DNA from: Streptomyces aureoverticillatus
GTDB taxonomy: Bacteria; Actinomycetota; Actinomycetes; Streptomycetales; Streptomycetaceae
Length of the DNA: 64,000 bases
Direction: 5' to 3'
Assembly: GCF_014649395.1 (NCBI RefSeq)
Contig: NZ_BMSY01000001.1
Location: 744,001 to 808,000, forward strand
Part shown: in pieces, positions 7,615 to 14,756 of the stretch
Position numbering within the stretch: the first letter of the stretch is position 1
Layout of the letters: the number at the start of each line of letters is the position of its first letter
Position numbers and translations under genes: made by a program
The notes under the pieces: model-generated
Seen by the model: only the letters and a program-made list of their open reading frames with translations
What the model was told of the DNA's origin: nothing
Database searches by the model: none

Positions 7615-8448
7615 GTGTCTCTTGGGATGATTTGCGCGCTCGGTTCGGCGGTCTGCTTCGGTACGGCGTCGGTGTTGCAGGCGGTCGCGGCGCGCTCGAC
7701 CGCGCCGGGTACGGGGTCCGGGGTGGACCCGGCGCTGCTGTGGCGGGCGGTGCGGCAGTGGCGGTACGTGGCCGGGCTCGCCCTGGACGGCCTGGGCTTC
7801 CTGCTCCAGATCGTGGCCCTGCGCTCCATCCCCATCTACGCGGTGGGCGCCGCCCTGGCAGCCTCCCTCGCCGTGACGGCGGTGGTGGCGGCGCGGCTGC
7901 TACGGGTGCGGTTGAGCGGGGTGGAGTGGGGGGCCGTGGGGGTGGTGTGCGCGGGGCTCGCGATGCTCGGGCTCGCCTCCGGCGCGGAGGGCGACGAGAC
8001 CGGGTCGACGGCGCTGCGCTGGGTGATGCTGGGGGTGGCCGTGGCCGTCCTGGTCCTCGGGGCCGTGGCCGGTCGACTGCCGGACGGGGGGCGGGCGTTG
8101 GCCCTCGGCCTGGGCGCAGGCTGCGGCTTCGGCGTCGTGGAGGTCACGGTCCGCCTCATCGACGGCGTGTCGCCGGGGGCACTGGCCGCCAACCCGGCGG
8201 CGTACGCCCTGCTGGTGGGCGGAGGCGCGGCGTTCCTGCTCCTCACCTCCGCCCTCCAGCGCGGCTCGGTCACCACGGCCACGGCGGGCATGGTCATCGG
8301 CGAGACGATCGGCCCCGCCCTGGTGGGCGTCATCTGGCTGGGCGACCGCACCCGAGAGGGCCTGGGCTGGCTGGCGATCCTGGGGTTCGGGGTGGCGGTG
8401 GCGGGGGCACTGGCACTTGCACGGTTCGGGGAGGCTCCGGCGGACTGA
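7615..8448 (+). CDS. DMT-superfamily (EamA-like) membrane transporter (277 aa)
   Basis: The protein is hydrophobic throughout, with about nine or ten transmembrane helices in two repeated halves, as in EamA-type metabolite exporters. It starts with GMICALGSAVCFGTASVLQA, and its second half ends in MVIGETIGPALVGVIWLGDRTREG, the classic end of these proteins. It probably exports or imports a small metabolite across the cytoplasmic membrane, with substrate unknown. The start is the GTG at 7615. A strong bidirectional hairpin follows the stop. Confidence 0.8.
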   Translation: MSLGMICALGSAVCFGTASVLQAVAARSTAPGTGSGVDPALLWRAVRQWRYVAGLALDGLGFLLQIVALRSIPIYAVGAALAASLAVTAVVAARLLRVRLSGVEWGAVGVVCAGLAMLGLASGAEGDETGSTALRWVMLGVAVAVLVLGAVAGRLPDGGRALALGLGAGCGFGVVEVTVRLIDGVSPGALAANPAAYALLVGGGAAFLLLTSALQRGSVTTATAGMVIGETIGPALVGVIWLGDRTREGLGWLAILGFGVAVAGALALARFGEAPAD

Positions 8449-8492
8449 GCCCCCTGCCGGGGCCTCGACCCCGTACCGATCAAACCGCGCGA

Positions 8493-8530
8493 CGCCCGTC
8501 ACGGACACCGGTCGGTGTCCGTGACGGGCG
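8493..8530. terminator. Bidirectional terminator
   Basis: CGCCCGTCACGGACACCG at 8493..8510 is inverted perfectly at 8513..8530, an 18-bp stem between two convergent genes. There is no strong T-run, as is common in Streptomyces. Confidence 0.85.
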
Positions 8531-8538
8531 CGGAGGCG

Positions 8539-9090
8539 TTACTGCGGCTCGACCCCGACCACTTCGGGACGGTCACTCGGGAAGGAGCCCGGCAATCCCG
8601 GCAGGGCGATGCTCTTGCTCAGCGCAGCCACCAGGAATTCGACCGCCCCTCCTTCGAAGGTCCACCAGTCGTCGTTCCTGCCGCTCACCACGACGTGCCA
8701 GGCAGCCGGATCCTTGGAGGTCACCTGCCAGGAGAACTGGTCGCCCGACAGGGAGGAGCCCCAGCCCAGCAGTCCGCCCTCCTCGGGAAAGAGGACGTAG
8801 CCGTGGCTCTCGTCCACCTCGCTCAAATCCCGGAGGGTTTCCGCGGTCTCGCGGACACCGGAGACGAACGCTCCTTCCTTCCCCGGGCTCGGCACCGTCA
8901 CCCAGAGGAAGTCGTCGAAGACGAGGACCGGGTAGGCGTCCCCCAGCGCGCGATAGTCGGGCGGCAGCGCCGTGCCCAACTCGTCCTCGATGACCGGCCA
9001 GTCCACTCCTCGCTGTCCTTCGGCACGCCACCGCCTCAATGACGGCACCGTCCGCTCCAGTTCAGAAATGATCAACGCGTCGTCTGCCAC
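8539..9090 (-). CDS. SMI1/KNR4 (SUKH) family protein, immunity-type (183 aa)
   Basis: The fold signature of SMI1/KNR4 is visible: the early VDWPVIEDELGTALPPDYRAL, central FLWVTVPSPG, and the later GLLGWGSSLSGDQFSW block. In bacteria, SUKH proteins are mostly immunity proteins that neutralise secreted or contact-dependent polymorphic toxins by binding them in the cytoplasm. The GTG at 9088..9090 lies inside the 3' end of an upstream open frame on the same strand, the usual toxin-then-immunity arrangement. That upstream frame is truncated, so this gene may be an orphan immunity gene. Confidence 0.75.
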   Translation of the reverse strand: MADDALIISELERTVPSLRRWRAEGQRGVDWPVIEDELGTALPPDYRALGDAYPVLVFDDFLWVTVPSPGKEGAFVSGVRETAETLRDLSEVDESHGYVLFPEEGGLLGWGSSLSGDQFSWQVTSKDPAAWHVVVSGRNDDWWTFEGGAVEFLVAALSKSIALPGLPGSFPSDRPEVVGVEPQ

Positions 9091-9239
9091 CCCGGCTCGT
9101 TCCTCACGGTCTCCTGGAACAACAGGCCCTGACGGGTGCGCGCCGTCATGGTGATGCTGTCCGGTATCCCGTTCTCGTTCGAGTAGTTCAGTCGGCCCGA
9201 GTGCTGTACCCAGCCACCACTCTTGAGCCGCTTCACCAT
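9072..9239 (-). pseudogene. C-terminal remnant of a gene paired with the SUKH immunity gene
   Basis: A 55-codon open frame (MVKRLKSGGWVQHSGRLNY... ending NEPGWQTTR) overlaps the SUKH start by 19 nt, as toxin and immunity genes often do. Upstream in the same frame there is a stop within about 45 nt and no sign of the remaining protein. It looks like the last piece of a longer gene cut off by deletion. Toxin identity cannot be read from so short a tail. Confidence 0.4.
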
Positions 9240-9413
9240 CTTGTTCTCACAGCGCTGGCGTACGAGTGGGCGTCAACTGCCCGCAGATATCAGGTAGTTG
9301 GCATCTATGGCGAACAGATGCGGAGGTCTCGACGGCTTCCTCCCCCGGGCGGCCACGTTCACTCGTTGCGTGGCTCGCCGAGCAAGGCCGGTCCGGAGGA
9401 ATCAGGGGAGGAG

Positions 9414-10943
9414 TCAGGGCAACACCCGGCACAGCGCCTCCAAGGCCCCCGGCCAGCCCCGTTCCGTGGGCGTCCCATAGCCCACGACCAGGGCGTCCAC
9501 GCGGGGCCCCACCGCCTCGGGGTGCCGGAACCACCCGAGGCCCTGCACACCCAGCCGCTGCCAGTTCGCCGCCTGGATGACCGACTGCTCGGTGCCGGGC
9601 GGCAGCCGGAGGACGGCGTGCAGGCCGGCCGCGATGCCGGTGGGGCGGACGTCGGGGGCGCGCTCGGCCAGGGCGGCGACGAGCTGGTCCCGGCGGCGGC
9701 GGTACCGCAGCCGGGAGGCACGGACGTGCCGGTCGTACGCGCCGGAGGTGAGGAATTCGGCGAGGGTGAGCTGGTCCAGGGCGCCCACGGCCCAGCCGCC
9801 GCCGTCCGTGTGCGCGGCGACCTCCGCGGCCAGGTCCGGCGGCAGCACCATCCAGGCGAGCCGCAGCCCGGGGGCGAGGGACTTGCTGGCCGTGCCGAGG
9901 TAGACCACCCGGTCCGGGTCCAGGCCCTGGAGCGCGCCCACGGGCTGGCGGTCGTAGCGGAACTCGCCGTCGTAGTCGTCCTCCAGGATCAGCCCGCCCG
10001 CGCGCCGCGCCCAGTCGACGACGTCCGCACGCCGGGAGGGGCTGAGCGGTACGCCCGTCGGGAACTGGTGGGAGGGGGTGAGCAGCACGGCCTGCACGGA
10101 GCCGCCGGCGCCGGAGCTCACCGTGCCGCCGACGTCGGCGCCCTCGGCGCTCACGGGGCCGCCGGCGTCGGCATCGGCACCGGCCCCCGACGCCGAAGCC
10201 GGCGCCCACAACTCCTCCGTACGCGTGCCGAGTTCGTCCACCCCCAGCGGCCTCGTCCGCAACCCCGCCTCGCCCATGATCCCCCAGTGGAAACCCAGCC
10301 CGTACGAGTCGACCGCCACGTCCCGCACGCCGAGGCGGTCGTGCAGCACCCCGGACAGCAGCCGCAGCGCGCCCACGAAGCCCGCGCAGACGACGATGCG
10401 GTCGGGGTCGGCGTGCACGCCGCGGGCGCGGGCGAGGTAGGCGGCGAGGGCGGTGCGCAGCTCGATCCGGCCCCGGCGGTCGCTGTAGCCGAACGCCTCG
10501 TTCGGAGCGTGCGCGAAGGCGCGGCGCGCGGCCTTCAGCCACTCCGCGCGCGGAAACGCCGACAGGTCGGGGCTGCCGGGCTTCAGGTCGTGGGTCAGGC
10601 CGCCCGGGACGCGCTGCGGGCGGGCGGGGCCCGTCGGACGGGGTACGTCGCGCTCGGCGACCCGCGTGCCCGAGCCCTGGCGCGCGGTGAGCCAGCCCTC
10701 CGCGACCAGGTCCGCGTACGCGTCGGCGACCGTGTTGCGGGCGATGCCCAGGTCGGCGGCCAGGGAGCGGGAGGAGGGCAGCCGGGTGCCGGGGGCGAGA
10801 CGGCCGCCGCGGACCGCCTCGCGCAGGGCGTCGGTGAGGCCCCTGCGGACGCCGGAGCGAGGGGCGCCGGGCGCGTCGGGAGCGGCCCCGCCCCGGGTCT
10901 CCACGTGCAGGTCCACACCCAAAGTGGCCCAGGAATCTTCCAT
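9414..10943 (-). CDS. MocR/PdxR-type GntR regulator with aminotransferase-like domain (509 aa)
   Basis: Residues about 25-95 form a GntR winged helix (LPSSRSLAADLGIARNTVADAY). From about 130 on it has a fold type I aminotransferase domain with the PLP lysine in GTASKSLAPG and a SDRRGRIELR substrate-site segment. MocR proteins use PLP or a PLP adduct to sense metabolites and usually regulate the divergent neighbour. Here that is the AhpD-like operon starting 47 bp away. The ATG at 10941..10943 fits the start of the HTH domain. An acidic/Gly-Ala insert near residue 250 is low-complexity. Confidence 0.85.
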   Translation of the reverse strand: MEDSWATLGVDLHVETRGGAAPDAPGAPRSGVRRGLTDALREAVRGGRLAPGTRLPSSRSLAADLGIARNTVADAYADLVAEGWLTARQGSGTRVAERDVPRPTGPARPQRVPGGLTHDLKPGSPDLSAFPRAEWLKAARRAFAHAPNEAFGYSDRRGRIELRTALAAYLARARGVHADPDRIVVCAGFVGALRLLSGVLHDRLGVRDVAVDSYGLGFHWGIMGEAGLRTRPLGVDELGTRTEELWAPASASGAGADADAGGPVSAEGADVGGTVSSGAGGSVQAVLLTPSHQFPTGVPLSPSRRADVVDWARRAGGLILEDDYDGEFRYDRQPVGALQGLDPDRVVYLGTASKSLAPGLRLAWMVLPPDLAAEVAAHTDGGGWAVGALDQLTLAEFLTSGAYDRHVRASRLRYRRRRDQLVAALAERAPDVRPTGIAAGLHAVLRLPPGTEQSVIQAANWQRLGVQGLGWFRHPEAVGPRVDALVVGYGTPTERGWPGALEALCRVLP

Positions 10944-10990
10944 GGAAATGGACCATACCCCTGGGCTAATCGAACCGTAGCGTCGTAGCC

Positions 10991-11575
10991 ATGACGAACA
11001 ACGCAACGGACACCCAGACGAACACGGCCACCGCGACGGACACCGGCACGGCGACAGCCGACTCCGCGCACAGCCACTCCCACGACCGGCTGCCCGAGCA
11101 CACCCCCCGCCTCAACATGGCCGAGCACGCCCCGGAGGCGTACAAGGCCATGATCCGGTTCGCCGCGGCCGCCCGGAGGGGCGTGGACCCGGTGATCTTC
11201 GAGCTCGTACAGATCCGCGCCTCGCAGATCAACCACTGCGCGTTCTGCGTCGACATGCACACCAAGGACGCGCTCGCCGCGGGCGAGAGCGTCGAGCGGA
11301 TCGTGCAGCTGTCCGCCTGGGAGGAGTCCAAGCACTTCTACACCGCGCGGGAGATCGCCGCCATCGAGCTGACCGAGGCCGTCACCGTCCTGACGGACGG
11401 CTTCGTGCCGGACGAGGTGTGGGCGAAGGCCGCCGAGCAGTTCGACGAGAAGGAGCTGGCCCACCTCGTCGCCTCGATCACGCTGATCAACAGCTGGAAC
11501 CGGTTCGCGGTGACCACGCGGATGGTCCCGGGCCACTACACGCCGGGGTCCACGGCGCACCGCCCCGCCAGCTGA
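10991..11575 (+). CDS. Carboxymuconolactone decarboxylase/AhpD-like protein (194 aa)
   Basis: The AhpD core is clear: QIRASQINHCAFCVDMHTKD carries the CxxC and following His used in peroxidase or peroxiredoxin-reducing chemistry. Helices WEESKHFYTAREIAAIELTEA and TDGFVPDEV complete the fold. An extra His/Thr-rich N-terminal tail of about 35 residues precedes it. Family members act as cytoplasmic peroxidases or detoxifying enzymes. It is the first gene of a plus-strand operon divergent from the MocR regulator, and a paralogue follows directly. Confidence 0.85.
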   Translation: MTNNATDTQTNTATATDTGTATADSAHSHSHDRLPEHTPRLNMAEHAPEAYKAMIRFAAAARRGVDPVIFELVQIRASQINHCAFCVDMHTKDALAAGESVERIVQLSAWEESKHFYTAREIAAIELTEAVTVLTDGFVPDEVWAKAAEQFDEKELAHLVASITLINSWNRFAVTTRMVPGHYTPGSTAHRPAS

Positions 11576-11623
11576 TCCGACCGACCGACACAGCCAACTC
11601 ACCCCACCCGGAAGGGATTTGCC

Positions 11624-12079
11624 ATGGGAAGCAAGCGTGGCGCCAAAGTGAGCCCCGACGTCAGGCAGGCGTTCCTCCAGGCCACCCAGGCCGCTCACAA
11701 GGGCTTGGACGTACACCTCAAGCACCTGGTGGAGATCCGCGCCTCGCAGATCAACCACTGCGCGTACTGCATCGACATGCACATCAAGGAGGCGAAGCTC
11801 GCGGGCGAGACCGACGAGCGGATCTACCTCCTCAACGCCTGGGAGGAGGCCACCGAGCACTACTCGGAGAAGGAGCAGGCCGCCCTCGCCCTCACCGAGG
11901 CGATCACCGTCCTCACCGACGGCTTCGTGCCGGACGAGGTGTACGAGCGGGCGGCGAAGCACTTCGACGACCGCGAGCTCGGGCAGCTCATCTCGACGAT
12001 CACCATCATCAACGCCTGGAACCGCCTCAACGTCAGCGTCCGCAACCCACCCACCTACAAGCCCGGGGAGCACGGATGA
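11624..12079 (+). CDS. Second AhpD-like (carboxymuconolactone decarboxylase) protein (151 aa)
   Basis: This protein is closely similar to its upstream neighbour (EIRASQINHCAYCIDMH, then TDGFVPDEVYERAAKHFDD), so the pair is a tandem duplication. It has the same CxxC-x3-H active site. It overlaps the next gene by ATGA, showing translational coupling. GGAAGGG lies 11 nt upstream of its ATG. The likely role is antioxidant or thiol-dependent detoxification under control of the divergent MocR protein. Confidence 0.85.
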   Translation: MGSKRGAKVSPDVRQAFLQATQAAHKGLDVHLKHLVEIRASQINHCAYCIDMHIKEAKLAGETDERIYLLNAWEEATEHYSEKEQAALALTEAITVLTDGFVPDEVYERAAKHFDDRELGQLISTITIINAWNRLNVSVRNPPTYKPGEHG

Positions 12080-12813
12080 CGAGCGGCACGGCGGCGGCGT
12101 TCCGCGCCCTGCACCACGGGCGGGCGGCGGGCGATCCGCTGATCCTGCCCGGCCCCTGGGACGTCGCGAGCGCGCGGGTCCTCGAGGAGGCCGGGTTCCC
12201 CGCGCTCGCCACGCCCAGCGCGGGGATCGCGGCCTCGCTCGGGTACGCGGACGGGTCGGTGCCGCCGCAGGAGATGTTCGCGGCGGTGGCGCGGATCGCG
12301 CGGGGCGTGTCGGTGCCCGTCAGCGCGGACGTCGAGGACGGCTACGGGCTTCCGGCCCGCAAGCTGGTCGACCGGCTGCTCGACGCCGGGGTCGTCGGGT
12401 GCAACCTGGAGGACTCCTGGGGCAGCAAGACCGACCGCAGCGGGACCCTCAAGGAGGCCTCGCGGCAGGCGGACTACCTCGCGGAGGTGCGGGCCGTCGC
12501 CGGGGCGGAGCTGTTCGTCAACGCGCGCGTCGACACGTACGTACGCGGGGTCGCGGACCTGGACGAGACGCTCGCGCGGGCGCGCCTGTACGTCGAGGCC
12601 GGGGCGGACTGCGTGTACGTCATCCTCGCCCCGACCGACGCACTCCCCGCCCTGCGGGCCGGCATCGACGGCCCCCTGAACGCCATCGCCGTGCCCGATG
12701 GGCCATCCCCCAAGGAACTGGGTGAACTGGGCGCCACCCGCGTCACGTTCGGGCCGGGGCTGCTGCGGCGCACGATGAGCGCGTTGCGCGGCATTTCGGC
12801 GGAGCTGGGGTAG
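12076..12813 (+). CDS. Isocitrate lyase/PEP mutase-superfamily protein (245 aa)
   Basis: The TIM-barrel ICL/PEPM family is recognised by ILPGPWDVASARVLEEAGF, the metal site SADVEDGYG, VGCNLEDS and FVNARVDTY. Family members cleave or rearrange C-C or C-P bonds of 2-oxo acids (for example methylisocitrate, oxaloacetate or phosphonopyruvate). The catalytic Cys loop of true isocitrate lyases (KKCGH) is absent, so it is probably an oxaloacetate- or carboxyphosphonoenolpyruvate-type enzyme. ATGA overlap with the AhpD-like gene makes it the third gene of the operon. It ends about 190 bp before attL. Confidence 0.8.
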   Translation: MTSGTAAAFRALHHGRAAGDPLILPGPWDVASARVLEEAGFPALATPSAGIAASLGYADGSVPPQEMFAAVARIARGVSVPVSADVEDGYGLPARKLVDRLLDAGVVGCNLEDSWGSKTDRSGTLKEASRQADYLAEVRAVAGAELFVNARVDTYVRGVADLDETLARARLYVEAGADCVYVILAPTDALPALRAGIDGPLNAIAVPDGPSPKELGELGATRVTFGPGLLRRTMSALRGISAELG

Positions 12814-12837
12814 GGGCCCTGCCGGGGGCTCCCCAAT

Positions 12838-12851
12838 CCCGCCCCTTCCCG
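12838..12851 (-). other. Inverted copy of the attB core
   Basis: On the minus strand this reads CGGGAAGGGGCGGG, identical to the core of the attB reconstructed from the prophage ends (13001..13006 joined to 51468..51475). The motif is common after Streptomyces genes. It may be a secondary integration site. Confidence 0.6.
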
Positions 12852-12854
12852 TAA

Positions 12855-12876
12855 CCAGGGGGCTGCCGCCCCCTGG
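12855..12876. terminator. Terminator of the AhpD/PEPM operon
   Basis: CCAGGGGGC at 12855..12863 pairs with GCCCCCTGG at 12868..12876, with a 4-nt loop, 42 bp after the operon stop. Further GC-rich inverted blocks (CGGGGTCT, GGGGCGGAGCCCC) continue to attL. Confidence 0.75.
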
Positions 12877-12990
12877 ACCCCCTTATCGCCGCTTCGCGGC
12901 TCGTCCTCAATCGCCGGACGGGCTAAAACCGTGCCGCACCGGCGAAGTATTCAGCCCCTCCGGCGTTTGAGGAGCGGGGTCTGGGGCGGA

Positions 12991-13015
12991 GCCCCAGTTT
13001 CGGGAAGCCCCGATG
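12991..13015. other. attL
   Basis: The 8-bp common core TCGGGAAG lies at 13000..13007. The chromosomal half GCCCCAGT at 12991..12998 has its inverse ACTGGGGC at 51476..51483 beyond attR. The phage half CCCGATG at 13009..13015 has its inverse CATCGGG at 51459..51465. Both palindromes centre on the same step, between 13006 and 13007 (AA|G). Confidence 0.85.
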
Positions 13016-13062
13016 CTCGCTAGTAGGAGTTCTGAGGGTAGTGCCTGGTCAGAGCATGGAGA

Positions 13063-13093
13063 AGCCCCGTCCGGACCTTGGCCGAACGGGGCT
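13063..13093 (-). terminator. Terminator at the left phage end
   Basis: AGCCCCGT at 13063..13070 pairs with ACGGGGCT at 13086..13093, just after the leftmost phage gene. Confidence 0.7.
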
Positions 13094-13107
13094 GATCTCT
13101 GTCCTGA

Positions 13108-13551
13108 TCAGCTACAGAACGACGAGCGCACGGCGGTCACGATCTGCCCCGCTTGCTCGTCCGTGAGGCTCGGCACAGTGCCCCCCTCGTACCGGTACTT
13201 CGCGTTGGCGCGCAGCGTTGCCGCGCCCTTGCCGCCCTTGATGTCCGAGCACACGTTGCGGGCCCGGGACACGGCGCGGTCTTCCTTGGCGACCAGACCG
13301 GGCTCAACGGCCGATAGGGCACGTATCAGCCTCGCTGTCTGCGCGGGGTCCGGCGAGGGGATGCCGCTGCCCGCAGCGGGCTTGGACGGCTTCTCGTCGG
13401 GCTTGCTCTCCTTCTTCACGGACTCCGTGACGGACGGCTTGGGCTTGGCTTCCGCCTCGCTACTGTCGTCGTCCTGGAACAGCGAGCCCACAGCGCCGAT
13501 AGCGAAGAGTGCTACGCCGCCGATCAACCAGTTGCGCGTCTTTCGTTTCAT
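13108..13551 (-). CDS. Membrane-anchored or secreted phage protein with DUF732-like tail (147 aa)
   Basis: Basic residues (KRKTRNW) precede one hydrophobic helix (LIGGVALFAIGAVGSLF). A Lys/Pro/Ser-rich linker of about 45 residues follows, then a C-terminal domain with two cysteines (RNVCSDIKGGK, VRSSFCS) ending in SLTDEQAGQIVTAVRSSFC. That ending resembles the small secreted DUF732 fold of actinobacteria. It is probably an envelope-facing lysogeny product. GGGAGGGACCA precedes the ATG at 13549..13551. Confidence 0.65.
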   Translation of the reverse strand: MKRKTRNWLIGGVALFAIGAVGSLFQDDDSSEAEAKPKPSVTESVKKESKPDEKPSKPAAGSGIPSPDPAQTARLIRALSAVEPGLVAKEDRAVSRARNVCSDIKGGKGAATLRANAKYRYEGGTVPSLTDEQAGQIVTAVRSSFCS

Positions 13552-13634
13552 TGGTCCCTCCCCTGATCCTCTGCAAGATCACTCATGCCTATCACGGCAT
13601 CTACACACCGTGAGCGCACTTCAGACACAAGATG

Positions 13635-13666
13635 GGCCCCGCCCGACATGGCAGCCGAGCGGGGCC
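13635..13666 (-). terminator. Hairpin terminator
   Basis: GGCCCCGC at 13635..13642 pairs with GCGGGGCC at 13659..13666, 22 bp after the stop of the small CxxC protein. Confidence 0.75.
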
Positions 13667-13687
13667 GAGTCCTGCGTCTACGGGCAC

Positions 13688-13861
13688 TTAGCGCCGAGTG
13701 GTCCAGTGCATGCCGGGCAGCTCGTCCCACTGCGCGAGCGGGCCGTACAGGTGCACACAGTCAGGGCACACGAAGTGCGTGAACCAGGCGCCACCGCTCT
13801 GCTTCTGCACTTCGCCTACGGGTACGGGTGCTGTCGTCTGGTGGCCGCAGATGCCGAGCAC
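13688..13861 (-). CDS. Small zinc-binding-type phage protein, possibly frameshifted (57 aa)
   Basis: The frame contains ICGHQTTAPVPV, then WFTHFVCPDCVHLYGPLAQWDELPGMHW, so three Cys and nearby His residues could bind zinc. As written, the only in-frame start is the GTG at 13859..13861. An ATG at 13910 overlaps the upstream stop (ATGA) but is in another frame. Deleting one base near 13869 would join MTPDGVTSEPTTPT to DPVLGICGHQ smoothly. Either the short GTG form is real, or a 1-nt change has broken a 70-odd-residue gene. Function is unknown. Confidence 0.55.
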   Translation of the reverse strand: MLGICGHQTTAPVPVGEVQKQSGGAWFTHFVCPDCVHLYGPLAQWDELPGMHWTTRR

Positions 13862-13906
13862 GGGGTCGCGTGGGGGTGGTGGGCTCGCTGGTGACTCCGT
13901 CGGGGG

Positions 13907-14287
13907 TCATGCGGACACCTTCCGGCGCACGGCGGTGATGTTGATGGTGTCGAAGTCGTACTCGACTCCGATTTCGCTGAAGGCTGCCGCACGCCACCGC
14001 TCGCGCTGGTCCGGGGTCAGGTCTTGGGCTTCCTTGGCGTGGAAGATCTCGCGAACCGTCTCGGCGCTCGGTGTCCGCCACGGCTTGAACCATGCGGGGG
14101 CGGGGTCGGGCTCCGGTTCGGGCTGCCACATGGGGTCAGGGGTCGGCTGCAACGGTGGTGTGGACTGCTCCGCGGAGGCTCGTCGGTCGACAAGGAACCT
14201 GGCGGTGTGCCGTCCGGGCTTGGCGCGGCGGGCTCGGGGCAGTAAGGCGAGCACCCAGAAGAGTGCTCTGGCGATAGCATCACGCAT
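13907..14287 (-). CDS. Hypothetical phage protein (126 aa)
   Basis: The N-terminus has a short hydrophobic segment flanked by Arg residues (ARALFWVLALLPRARRAK). A Pro/Glu-rich stretch and an acidic C-terminal domain follow (SAETVREIFHAKEAQDLTPDQRERW). No catalytic motif is visible. It is the first gene of a minus-strand unit divergent from the GntR regulator and shares its operator-rich promoter region, so it is probably regulated by it. Such proteins often accompany GntR genes on Streptomyces mobile elements. Confidence 0.6.
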   Translation of the reverse strand: MRDAIARALFWVLALLPRARRAKPGRHTARFLVDRRASAEQSTPPLQPTPDPMWQPEPEPDPAPAWFKPWRTPSAETVREIFHAKEAQDLTPDQRERWRAAAFSEIGVEYDFDTINITAVRRKVSA

Positions 14288-14392
14288 GGTCGTTTCAGCT
14301 CCTGGTGTAGCTGTCTCGGCAAGCCCCGGTGGACCGGTCCTACGCGGTCTGTCGGGGCGCTTCTGTTTTCGTGATCGAAGCTAAGGCAACTC

Positions 14393-14431
14393 GTCTAACA
14401 CGTCTACCTGTCTAACTGGTCTACCCGTCTA
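14393..14431. promoter_or_regulatory. Array of five GTCTA repeats before the GntR gene
   Basis: GTCTA occurs at 14393, 14402, 14410, 14419 and 14427, spaced alternately 9 and 8 bp, so every second copy is 17 bp apart. The array lies 38 bp before the GntR start, in the divergent region with 13907..14287. It is AT-richer than its surroundings. It is best read as the autoregulatory operator of the GntR protein, by inference. Confidence 0.7.
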
Positions 14432-14468
14432 AGTCGCCCAAGTTTGGCCCGGTGTCTACGCTCTCCCC

Positions 14469-14750
14469 ATGCCTGAAAGCCCGAGCGATTCCCACGCGCC
14501 GTACGCCCCGTACATGCGGGTGCTCGACGCCCTGAGCGCGGACATTCGGGCAGGGCGGATCAAGCCCGGTGAGCGCATTCCGTCAGAGTCTGAGTTGTGC
14601 GAGCGGCACAAGGTGGCGCGCGAGACAGCACGCCGAGCGGTGCGCGTCCTGCGGGAACGCGGGGTCGTCCGGACCGAGTGGGGCAAGGGGACGTTTGTGG
14701 TTGATCCTGCGGAGCCCGCCCGTGAGGACGGGCACCAGGACAGCGAGTAG
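14469..14750 (+). CDS. Small GntR-family regulator (93 aa)
   Basis: The protein is just a GntR winged-helix domain: LSADIRAGRIKPGERIPSE, SELCERHKVARETARRAV, then GVVRTEWGKGTFV. It has no effector-binding domain, only a short acidic tail. Single-domain GntR proteins of this type are common on Streptomyces plasmids and phages as transfer or lysogeny regulators. It is preceded by the GTCTA array and stands alone on the plus strand amid minus-strand genes. Its stop is 6 bp from the stop of the convergent kinase-like gene. Confidence 0.85.
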   Translation: MPESPSDSHAPYAPYMRVLDALSADIRAGRIKPGERIPSESELCERHKVARETARRAVRVLRERGVVRTEWGKGTFVVDPAEPAREDGHQDSE

Positions 14751-14756
14751 TGAGCC

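Noticed and set aside
13000..13007. Integration into a tRNA gene
   Set aside because: The integrase is a serine recombinase and the attB reconstructs as an intergenic palindrome. No tRNA lies at either end.
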